5,029 bases of DNA from Deltaproteobacteria bacterium RBG_13_49_15 (lineage in GTDB: Bacteria > Desulfobacterota > Desulfobacteria > Desulfobacterales > UBA2156). The position numbers and the translations under genes were made by a program. Under the pieces are notes generated by a model. The model saw only the letters and a program-made list of their open reading frames with translations. It was not told where the DNA came from and made no database searches. Shown here piece by piece: positions 1 to 5,029 of this stretch; positions within the stretch are counted from its first letter, which is position 1, and the number at the start of each line of letters is the position of its first letter. The stretch is taken from contig MGQD01000015.1 of the NCBI GenBank assembly GCA_001797695.1, positions 22,720 to 27,748 of the forward strand. The letters are read 5' to 3'.

Positions 1-3
1 TTA

Positions 4-690
4 TTAGATAAGGAGGGGAACCCGTTCCGCATAGCGGATATAAGCTGTATCCAAAGAGAGCTCTTTCTCTTCTTTCTTGCAGACCCTGATATATTTATAG
101 ATGAGGATAGGAGAGAACACGAGAGTCAGGGGAGAAGGCCACCCGATGAACCAACCTAAAACAATTAGTATGAACCCAAGATATTGAGGATGGCGGCAGA
201 ACCTGTAGATACCATAAGTCACTATCTTTTTTTCCCGATGCGAATAAAGCGTCACCCATCCTGTAATGATAAGCCCCATGCCAATCCCTATGACTGCAGC
301 AGCATAAACCATCGCAATAGTCATCCCGAATGAAGTACCAAACAGATCAAACTTTATGAGGTTATGTGGAAGCCTCATCGGGAAAAAAAACCTTGATGTA
401 AGGAATATTGTAAGTGGGATCCCATACATCTCAAAAAAGAGCGAGACAAAGAAAGCGGTAACAAGGCCATATTCAGCCCAAGTAGCCTTCCTCCGGTAGG
501 AAAGGGGGATGAGGAAAGCCAGGAAAAGCAAAATACTTAGTAGGACTATGTGCCACTGCCTTGTTAGCACCATCGTTATTATATTGCCAGTCAGGTATCC
601 GCGGAAATGCAGATAGAATTCTTTATAGAATACAAGGATTGGAATTATCAGCAAGCCGGTTAAAGATATTCTAATCAGGTTCCGCATCAT
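4..690 (-). CDS. Membrane methyltransferase, ICMT/PEMT-like family
   Basis: A 228-residue, strongly hydrophobic integral membrane protein. The C-terminal half carries the hallmark of the isoprenylcysteine carboxyl methyltransferase / phospholipid methyltransferase superfamily: a YGIYRFCRHPQYLG block (about residues 159-172, with R166-H167-P168), a hydrophobic stretch, then paired acids E207-E208 and a terminal Y-x-x-Y-x-x-x-VP. In the family these residues form the S-adenosylmethionine and substrate site at the inner membrane. The EMYGIPLT segment (about residues 87-94) is typical of a bacterial subfamily. I count five or six membrane spans (near 5-22, 46-64, 75-98, 122-146, 170-200). The protein ends directly after VPLLI, slightly short of many relatives. 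The start is one of two adjacent ATGs (688-690 or 685-687), neither with a clear Shine-Dalgarno sequence; an in-frame TAA lies at 724-726. The substrate is unknown: bacterial members act on lipids, isoprenoids or other small molecules. It lies on the same strand as the lnt-like gene, but with over 900 bases between them co-transcription is doubtful. Confidence 0.82.
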   Translation of the reverse strand: MMRNLIRISLTGLLIIPILVFYKEFYLHFRGYLTGNIITMVLTRQWHIVLLSILLFLAFLIPLSYRRKATWAEYGLVTAFFVSLFFEMYGIPLTIFLTSRFFFPMRLPHNLIKFDLFGTSFGMTIAMVYAAAVIGIGMGLIITGWVTLYSHREKKIVTYGIYRFCRHPQYLGFILIVLGWFIGWPSPLTLVFSPILIYKYIRVCKKEEKELSLDTAYIRYAERVPLLI

Positions 691-1043
691 TTTGCAATGG
701 TAAGAAATCCATGGGTATAACTTTTAGTTGGAACGGATCTATCAGAGCTTGCTTACCGCTTCTCAAGTAGTCTCGTTTTTTGCAAGTATCCATGTGGATC
801 GATCGTTCCTTTATTTGTCGAACGTTTCTCCCTTGTCACCCCTGCATGCCGTCCTCCCAAGCGGCCAGTTGAACTTGCAGGAGTATGAAAAACCGCACCG
901 CTTCATTCCAACAGCCCTTATGCTGAACGGAACATCATGTTCTATAAAAATATACTCTCGTTCATCGCACCCCTTAACCATCTGTGTGCTTCCGTTTTTA
1001 AAACAAGTCAGACGCATCCTTTCTCTTCCCTTATCTTTTTGTC
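691..1043. other. Gene-poor stretch, no supportable gene
   Basis: No recognisable gene or RNA. Two open frames overlap on opposite strands: 728-1060 plus (110 codons) and 811-1056 minus (81 codons, or 79 from the ATG at 1048-1050). The minus frame's ATG overlaps the stop of the decayed gene at 1044-1046, the arrangement expected for translational coupling. It contains a plausible hydrophilic segment (EREYIFIEHDVPFSIRAVG), but I recognise no family and neither frame has a convincing Shine-Dalgarno sequence. Short palindromes occur at 788-799 (ATCCA-tg-TGGAT) and 930-942 (GAACAT-c-ATGTTC). The stretch is most simply decayed or spacer DNA. Confidence 0.4.
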
Positions 1044-1612
1044 TTACCATAGGCAATTGAAATAATCTTTCTCAATGGTTGGCGGCGAAATAATCGGACT
1101 CTCAGGAAGTGTGGCCTGATAGGGGTTAGGCATCTCGTGAAGATCAACATCATAAAATCCCTCTCCTTCGATTGTGAACTCTCTGCTTGCCGTGGAAAAT
1201 GATAGGACATTGTTTTTGGGAAGGAGGTTAAACGAAAATAACGACTGGTATATCGGCATCATCTGCGACCCAAAATATGGGAGAATGCAATTCTCAGTAC
1301 CGACGGTTTTTAATTATCGGAAACAGGGTAGGCTGTCAATCGGAATTGCGTTGACAAGTAGCTGCAATTTTGACCGATTTGGGTATAGGTTTTCGTTTTT
1401 CCCTCGGCCGGTTTCTATTTTGAGATAGGACCCCGAGAGATAAACGGGGTCGGGGTCGTAATCATCCGCGGAAGGCCCAAAAGATTCGTTCATTCCTTGA
1501 CTTTTGGGACGGATCAGCGGTTCGACTTCACGAAAAGGGAATAGACCTCATCTAAAAAAAGCGACATAGCAAGGAGCAAGATAAATATAATCCGCTGGCA
1601 CTTAATCCATCT
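1044..1612 (-). pseudogene. Decayed gene for a small exported protein
   Basis: Read on the minus strand just downstream of the lnt-like gene. One frame (codons from about 1603 to 1533) reads KCQRIIFILLLAMSLFLDEVYS, a good signal peptide: basic start, hydrophobic core, polar end. It then hits a stop. The neighbouring frame is closed by TGA at 1548-1550 but open afterwards and continues as a hydrophilic, natural-looking body (REVEPLIRPKSQGMNESFGP, then SADDYDPDPVYLSGSYLKIE). One base added to the T run near 1533-1536 would join the two frames as YSLFREVEP. The body then meets an in-frame TAA at 1314-1316 and stays open in that frame to the TAA at 1044-1046, ending with segments such as REFTIEGEGFYDVDLHE. 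The start is also unclear: the only nearby ATG (1608-1610) is out of frame with the signal peptide, and one indel would give M-D-K-C-Q-R. I infer a protein of roughly 190 residues disabled by two probable indels and one nonsense codon. I do not recognise the family. Sequencing error could explain the indels, but less easily the TAA, which both repeat copies share. Confidence 0.55.
1197..1339 (+). repeat. 143-bp dispersed repeat, copy A
   Basis: Aligns without gaps to 3542-3684 in direct orientation, with 24 mismatches in 143 bases by hand count. The best conserved core is ATCATCTGCGACCCA, followed by TGCAATTCTCA and TTTTAATTATCGGAAA. Homology ends sharply on the left at AAATGATAGG. On the right both copies have TGTCAA (1334-1339 here) followed by TTGACA (1351-1356 here), with 11 bases between in this copy and 16 in the other. 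The copy lies inside the decayed exported-protein gene. Mismatches are spread over all three codon positions in the minus frame (8, 6 and 10), so they do not show that this segment was under coding selection. It may be a mobile or structured repeat, or a duplicated gene fragment. Confidence 0.87.
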
Positions 1613-1634
1613 AAAAAATTATACTGCGATAGGT

Positions 1635-3140
1635 TTAGCCGGTATTGGAGTTATCCCCCCTTTTATTTTTTATACGAATAATTATATCAAAACCGAAAAA
1701 CGCGAGAAGCGTAATCAGGGATATAATCCCAAATACATCGCCGATGGTTGTGTAAAGCGTGCCGCTCTCCCGAACATGTATATCCTTTATTAAGATTAAT
1801 TCCGATTCAACATGATGCGGTTTTATAAACATATTGCCGTACTGGTCAATAACATTTGATGAGTACTGCCAGTCCGATCGTATGGTCACCACCCTATTCT
1901 CAACAGACCTGAAGATATTATGAGTGAACTGATTATGCCAGAATGCGGCTCGGTCATGCATTGACACCGCGATAACCTGCGCGCCTTTGGCGGTCAATCT
2001 CCGTGCCACATCAGTAAAGTCGACATCATATCCAATTATATTCCCGATATTGCCGAACGGTGTTTTAAATACCGGATATGTTCCCCTTGTCGCGCTGCCG
2101 TCATTATAGCCGGAAAATTCTATTGGATGATTCTTAGCATATGTGCCGAGGATCCTGCCATCCGGTGCTATGGTCATAGCCTCATTTAGAATTCCGCGCG
2201 GATCCCTCTCCTCGTAATATGGAACAACAAGATAGATCGAATTATCCTTTGCAAGCCCTACAAGCCGCGTAAGAATATCATCATGCTTCCTTGGGTCTAC
2301 CCATATTGCAGCCTCGGGCCAGATGACAATTGCTGGCTTTTGCATAACCGCACGAAGGGTCAATTTCTCGAAATCCCGGAGGAGCGTAAGCGACATCTTT
2401 CTCCTGTTATGGGAATAGTAGTCCCGACCTAGAAAATTTGTTCCTAATTGAATTGCCGCAACCCTTACAGAGGCTGTAATTTTGCGATTATCATTCAGCA
2501 AAATATAGCCAGCAAAATGAGAAAATAGGATCACAAGAAACGTCACTGCAATAATTTTCAATGCACGGTTATATTCTTTACTTCGGATTTTTATTAGTGA
2601 TAATCCTATAGAATAATTAACAAACACCACGATGAAAGAAATCAGCCAGATTCCCAGTAGCGATGATAGTTGAATGAGCAGGATATTCTCATGCTGTGGA
2701 ATAAAGAACATGCCCCACATCTGACCAAGCTGCAGGAGGTAGCGCGCAAATTCAATCCCAACCGTTCCAAAAACTGGATATATCAAAAAAAATTTAAAGC
2801 ACGTTTTCCTATGAAAGATGATAGAACCGCCTGGGAGTCCGGAAAAAAACAGGAGCAGCGCAACCAAACCAACAGCAACGGTAATCCAGAGGTACAAACT
2901 ACCCCACCCCAGACTAAAATTCGGAAATGCCGATAAGATCGTGATATCAAGAAAAATGAAATATGTCAGTGCCTGGAAAAGCGATGAGTGCCAGTTTTTT
3001 TCCGCAATTATAAATTGGGCGATTAGCAGCGGCACTAATGCAAACCAACTAAGGATGCTGCAGTTAAATGGTGGAAATGCAAAAATTAGAAGTACTGCAG
3101 AAACAATCGAAAGAACAAAACCTAAAAACAATCTTATCAT
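1635..3140 (-). CDS. Apolipoprotein N-acyltransferase-like protein, Cys replaced by Gly
   Basis: The 501-residue length and layout match Lnt (E. coli protein about 512 residues), which adds a third acyl chain to lipoproteins at the periplasmic face of the inner membrane. N-terminal spans lie near residues 5-22, 28-46, 55-72, 84-104, 116-137, 155-177 and 194-215. The N-terminus shows the Lnt-type FAFPPF then SWFALVPLL (about 20-39). A nitrilase-fold domain follows (about 223-450), then a final span (about 466-489) and a basic tail. In the catalytic domain IVIWPEAAIW supplies Glu276 (E. coli E267) and TYAKNHP supplies Lys336 (E. coli K335). The third block, normally ICYE or ICYD, reads IIGYDVDF, so Gly370 (codon GGA) replaces the nucleophile (E. 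coli C387). The rest is conserved (D372, F375, R380, GAQVIAVSMHD, RSVENR), so this is a divergent family member rather than an obvious wreck. Start ATG at 3138-3140 has AAGGA nine bases upstream. It is divergent from lgt. Normal Lnt chemistry is doubtful; it may be inactive, regulatory or differently catalytic. Confidence 0.85.
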   Translation of the reverse strand: MIRLFLGFVLSIVSAVLLIFAFPPFNCSILSWFALVPLLIAQFIIAEKNWHSSLFQALTYFIFLDITILSAFPNFSLGWGSLYLWITVAVGLVALLLFFSGLPGGSIIFHRKTCFKFFLIYPVFGTVGIEFARYLLQLGQMWGMFFIPQHENILLIQLSSLLGIWLISFIVVFVNYSIGLSLIKIRSKEYNRALKIIAVTFLVILFSHFAGYILLNDNRKITASVRVAAIQLGTNFLGRDYYSHNRRKMSLTLLRDFEKLTLRAVMQKPAIVIWPEAAIWVDPRKHDDILTRLVGLAKDNSIYLVVPYYEERDPRGILNEAMTIAPDGRILGTYAKNHPIEFSGYNDGSATRGTYPVFKTPFGNIGNIIGYDVDFTDVARRLTAKGAQVIAVSMHDRAAFWHNQFTHNIFRSVENRVVTIRSDWQYSSNVIDQYGNMFIKPHHVESELILIKDIHVRESGTLYTTIGDVFGIISLITLLAFFGFDIIIRIKNKRGDNSNTG

Positions 3141-3171
3141 TATTTAAATTCCTTAACCGCTATATATTGTC

Positions 3172-3187
3172 TAAATTGGCTAATTTA
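3172..3187. promoter_or_regulatory. Palindrome upstream of the lnt-like start
   Basis: TAAATT-GGCT-AATTTA is a perfect inverted repeat with 6-base arms and a 4-base centre, 32-47 bases upstream of the lnt-like ATG. Its position and AT-rich setting would suit an operator or promoter-proximal site. On the minus strand a weak TTGCTT and a TATATA lie nearby, but I could not settle on a convincing promoter. AT-rich palindromes of this size can arise by chance. Confidence 0.22.
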
Positions 3188-3386
3188 AGCAAATTTTTAT
3201 TTAGACCGTATCCCAAACCGGATGCGGCATTAATATTATCGAAAAAATGATGTAATGATTGTTGAGCATCCGAAAAACCAGTAGCCAATGATTATGAGAT
3301 GAAATGCCGTACATCTTTATAAATAGTGACACAAAAAGCGATGCCATCAATCGATACTTAGCCCGGTTAGCCTCTCTTTTATAAGT
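3188..3386. other. AT-rich intergenic DNA, nothing recognised
   Basis: All frames are short and no RNA gene, convincing promoter or repeat could be identified. It is part of the 609-base divergent region between the lnt-like gene and lgt, whose other parts (the palindrome, hairpin element, repeat copy B and putative lgt promoter) are described separately. Confidence 0.5.
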
Positions 3387-3504
3387 GAAGCTCCCCGCTC
3401 TGAAGAGCGGCTTCCCGGCAAGGAAAATGTCTATTTTAGATAGCTTCCCTTGACCCCGTCTTAATAAGCCTTTGGCTTATTAAAAGGCGGGGCTTGCGGG
3501 AAGC
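3387..3504. repeat. Compound hairpin element, IS200/IS605-end-like
   Basis: Two adjacent foldback structures share a GAAGC/GCTTC theme. The first is GAAG (3387-3390), CTCC bulge, CCGCTC (3395-3400), TGAA loop, GAGCGG (3405-3410), CTTC (3411-3414). The second is longer: outer stem GCTTCCC (3443-3449) with GGGAAGC (3498-3504), and inner stem 3454-3470 with 3474-3492 around a TTT loop. The inner stem pairs CCCCG with CGGGG and AATAAGCC with GGCTTATT, with one G-T pair and a two-base bulge. Subterminal imperfect hairpins with GC-rich CCCCGC...GCGGGG cores are typical of IS200/IS605-type elements, their tnpB guide-RNA regions and their non-autonomous derivatives. No transposase or tnpB coding is present. 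No T run follows either stem, so a terminator is less likely. The pairing is seen directly; the mobile-element origin is inferred. Confidence 0.55.
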
Positions 3505-3541
3505 AGACCGGTCAATGGTATCAGAAATGACAGAAGCTGAT

Positions 3542-3684
3542 AAATGATAGGACATCGTTTCTGGGGAGCGGGTCAAATGAAAATAATGAATGATATATCG
3601 GAATCATCTGCGACCCAAGATATGGAGAGATGCAATTCTCAAGACCGACACATTTTAATTATCGGAAAGAGGATAAGCTGTCAA
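3542..3684 (+). repeat. 143-bp dispersed repeat, copy B
   Basis: Second copy of the repeat at 1197-1339, same orientation, ungapped, 119 of 143 positions identical. The left edge (AAATGATAGG) and the right-edge TGTCAA (3679-3684) followed by TTGACA (3701-3706) recur. It starts 37 bases after the hairpin element and ends 65 bases before the lgt start codon. In the plus frame that is open through copy A, this copy has a TGA where A has Trp (TGG). In the minus frame it shares copy A's TAA. This copy is therefore not obviously coding on either strand. Confidence 0.87.
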
Positions 3685-3700
3685 AGCGAAAGCCACTTTC

Positions 3701-3729
3701 TTGACATGCGGACGATAGCAGGATAGAAG
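3701..3729 (+). promoter_or_regulatory. Possible sigma-70-type promoter for lgt
   Basis: TTGACA (3701-3706) matches the -35 consensus perfectly. A 17-base spacer leads to TAGAAG (3724-3729), which matches the -10 consensus at four of six positions but lacks the conserved final T. Transcription would begin near 3736, leaving a very short leader that still contains the AAAGGA ribosome site at 3739-3744. TTGACA is the right arm of the TGTCAA...TTGACA pair that ends repeat copy B, so the repeat edge may form part of this promoter. Confidence 0.3.
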
Positions 3730-3749
3730 CTTTCGCGCAAAGGAAACGT

Positions 3750-4544
3750 ATGCACACCGTTTTATTTCACGACGGCAACTTTACCATTTACACGTACGGA
3801 ATCGCCTACGCCTTCTCGATTATACTGACAGTGTTTCTCTCCCTCCGAAGAGCAAAGTTCGAAGGGATTCCTAAAGAACGATTTCTCGTAGCAGTTTTTC
3901 TGGCGATCGTGGGAATTATTGTAATGGGTAAAACCTTTCACATCCTCGTATCCTGGACGTGGTATATGGAAAACCCAAGCCGGTTTTTCGATTTTCGCAT
4001 CGGGTACATTTTTTATGGAGGATATATTGGATCAATCACTTTCCCGTTGATCTATCTCAAGTGGATCAAGGGACCTATTCTCCCGATCTATGACATCCCT
4101 GCGACTTACATGCCTCTGGGTCTTGCAATTCACCGAGCATTCGCATGCTTAAATGCCGGATGTTGTTTCGGTCGGCCGACTGATCTGCCATGGGGAATCA
4201 TTTTTCCGAAAGGCTCCTTACCCTACCGAGCCTTCGGGTCAGTCCCATTGCATCCAACTCAGATTTATGAATCCTTTCTGGCGCTTGTGATATTCGTGAT
4301 CCTTCTAATCTGGAGGAAAAGGGGTCAGAAAGTTCCAGGCGAACTTTTCGCCCTGCAGGTGGCGCTCTACTCTATTGGGCGCTTCGGGATAGAATTTTTC
4401 CGCGGTGATGCGATTCGCGGAACCTGGGGGCCGCTTTCCACCTCCCAGTGGACTAGTATCGCTATGCTCGGGCTTGCCGTTAGTCTAGCGATCCACATCG
4501 TGCGAAAGCGCAGAGGTACAACCGTCACAGGTCATGAAATCTGA
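3750..4544 (+). CDS. lgt: Prolipoprotein diacylglyceryl transferase
   Basis: Lgt moves a diacylglyceryl group from phosphatidylglycerol to the lipobox cysteine of prolipoproteins in the inner membrane, the committed first step of lipoprotein maturation. The 264-residue polytopic protein shows the family blocks in order: YGIAYAFS (16-23), FYGGYIG (88-94), HRAFACLNAGCCFGRPT (128-144, with R129 aligning to E. coli R143), PWGIIFP (147-153), HPTQIYE (168-174), and YSIGRFGIEFFRGD (207-220, with R211 aligning to E. coli R239). At the E. coli H103 position there is Tyr89 (FYGG), a form I recall from other diderm homologues. Membrane spans lie near 15-31, 45-67, 84-103, 118-134, 176-188, 201-215 and 234-251. 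The start ATG at 3750 follows AAAGGA (3739-3744) at five bases spacing. The TatT-like gene begins eight bases after the stop, so the two probably form an operon divergent from the lnt-like gene. Confidence 0.93.
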   Translation: MHTVLFHDGNFTIYTYGIAYAFSIILTVFLSLRRAKFEGIPKERFLVAVFLAIVGIIVMGKTFHILVSWTWYMENPSRFFDFRIGYIFYGGYIGSITFPLIYLKWIKGPILPIYDIPATYMPLGLAIHRAFACLNAGCCFGRPTDLPWGIIFPKGSLPYRAFGSVPLHPTQIYESFLALVIFVILLIWRKRGQKVPGELFALQVALYSIGRFGIEFFRGDAIRGTWGPLSTSQWTSIAMLGLAVSLAIHIVRKRRGTTVTGHEI

Positions 4545-4552
4545 AACGGAAG

Positions 4553-5029
4553 ATGAAACAACAAAAAACCCTTGTGATTGTTATAATCTGGATCGCCTTG
4601 CTGTGTTTGGCAAGTAATGTTTGTGCTGAACAAAAATTTGAGCGCGGGGACAATCTATTTCTTTCACGTTCATACTATCCTAACGCAATTAAAGCTCTGG
4701 AATTGTACCGAGAGTACTTTACGTCCCATACGGAAGATGCTGAAGCCGCATGGCGGGTATCCATGGCCTGTTATTTTGCGGGATATGTAATAGCAAAAAA
4801 AAACGAGGACAAAAAGAAGATTTTCGCCGAAGGAAGGGATGCCGGGTTTGCGTCATTAAAATTAAATCCCGATTCGGCTCCTGCATGTTTCTGGACCGCC
4901 GTGAATATGGCTCTGTACGGCCAGACCGTCGGAAAAATAAAGATGCTTTTCACCGTAAAAACAGTGAGAAGCCTGCTGGAAAAAAGCTGCAAGCTGGATC
5001 CGGCATACGCATATGGAGGAGCATATCGA
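4553..5029 (+). CDS. TatT-like periplasmic TPR protein (partial)
   Basis: The N-terminal 159 residues of an open frame that runs off the window edge. Residues 1-25 form a signal peptide: basic MKQQK, hydrophobic core 7-20, and a type I cleavage site VCA|EQ. Cys18 and Cys24 lack a good lipobox. The mature part is helical and TPR-like: FERGDNLFLSRSYYPNAIKALELYREYF (29-56), AEAAWRVSMACYFAGY (63-78), FASLKLNPDSAPACFW (99-114) and LLEKSCKLDPAYAYGGAYR (141-159). The A-x-FW-x-A-x-N then LDPAY-x-x-GG-x-x-R pattern resembles the TRAP transporter T-component family (TatT, Treponema pallidum Tp0956), trimeric periplasmic proteins thought to help hydrophobic ligands reach TRAP transporters. Full members are about 280-310 residues, so about half is missing. 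The start ATG at 4553-4555 is the only good one: upstream in-frame codons reach a TGA at 4535-4537. The nearest purine run, GGAAG, abuts the start, so translation may be coupled to lgt, which ends eight bases earlier. A generic TPR protein is the alternative. Confidence 0.72.
   Translation, partial: MKQQKTLVIVIIWIALLCLASNVCAEQKFERGDNLFLSRSYYPNAIKALELYREYFTSHTEDAEAAWRVSMACYFAGYVIAKKNEDKKKIFAEGRDAGFASLKLNPDSAPACFWTAVNMALYGQTVGKIKMLFTVKTVRSLLEKSCKLDPAYAYGGAYR

Noticed and set aside
930..942. GAACATCATGTTC as a LexA/SOS box
   Set aside because: The Gram-positive-type box needs GAAC-N4-GTTC; here the spacing is five, and no gene start is placed to be controlled by it.
728..1060. 110-codon plus-strand open frame
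   Set aside because: No recognised family and no convincing ribosome site, and a competing minus frame overlaps it. Kept only as part of the gap description.
1174..1428. 84-codon plus-strand frame across repeat copy A
   Set aside because: Copy B carries a TGA in the same frame, and the minus-strand reading of the surroundings (signal peptide plus hydrophilic body) is more gene-like.
1429..1451. GACCCCG / CGGGGTC hairpin with a 9-base loop as a terminator
   Set aside because: No T run follows, and the bases read as Asp-Pro-Asp-Pro...Gly-Ser codons of the decayed gene body.
1476..1508. CCCAAAAG / CTTTTGGG inverted repeat as a terminator for the lnt-like gene
   Set aside because: The stem is short and weak with a 17-base loop and no T run, and it lies within the decayed gene body.
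2670..3250. Plus-strand frames of 60-109 codons opposite the lnt-like gene
   Set aside because: They are antisense shadows of a 501-codon gene with clear family motifs; their own translations are low-complexity and lack motifs.
3443..3504. Long hairpin as an intrinsic terminator
   Set aside because: Neither side has a T run, and no gene ends beside it on either strand: the lnt-like gene and lgt both start on its flanks.
3544..3726. 60-codon plus frame over repeat copy B
   Set aside because: It is in a different frame from copy A's open frame and is not conserved between the copies; there is no ribosome site.
4771..4992. 73-codon minus frame opposite the TatT-like gene
   Set aside because: Shadow of the plus-strand coding region, which has a signal peptide and family pattern.

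Overview
The window looks like a chromosomal segment from a Gram-negative-type (diderm) bacterium of moderate GC content. I cannot place it in a phylum from the sequence. The diderm inference rests on an apolipoprotein N-acyltransferase-type protein beside prolipoprotein diacylglyceryl transferase (lgt), plus a periplasmic TPR-like protein of the TatT type. Coding density is low: roughly 945 bases (691-1634) and 609 bases (3141-3749) hold no intact recognisable gene.

Layout, left to right. Positions 4-690 (minus) encode a small membrane methyltransferase of the isoprenylcysteine carboxyl methyltransferase (ICMT)/phospholipid methyltransferase type. Positions 691-1043 hold no gene I can support. 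Positions 1044-1612 (minus) hold what I read as a decayed gene for a small exported protein. It has a readable signal peptide, a probable one-base slip, a long hydrophilic body and an in-frame TAA. Positions 1635-3140 (minus) encode a 501-residue Lnt-like membrane acyltransferase whose expected catalytic cysteine is glycine. Positions 3141-3749 are a divergent intergenic region with a palindrome near the lnt-like start, a compact multi-hairpin element (3387-3504) resembling IS200/IS605-type ends, and a 143-base repeat (3542-3684). Positions 3750-4544 (plus) encode Lgt. Positions 4553-5029 (plus) encode the first 159 residues of a TatT-like protein cut by the window edge.

Lgt performs the first step of bacterial lipoprotein maturation and Lnt the last, so the two divergent transcription units look like a lipoprotein-processing locus. 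The TatT-like gene starts eight bases after lgt ends and is probably co-transcribed with it.

The least ordinary observations are three. First, the Lnt-like protein keeps the Glu and Lys of the nitrilase-type triad but has Gly370 where the Cys nucleophile should be. Second, a gapless 143-base repeat (119 of 143 bases identical by hand alignment) occurs once inside the decayed exported-protein gene (1197-1339) and once just upstream of lgt (3542-3684). Its downstream edge may supply the lgt -35 box. Third, a hairpin-rich element sits beside the second repeat copy. I see no CRISPR array, tRNA or rRNA, and no clearly new multi-gene system.
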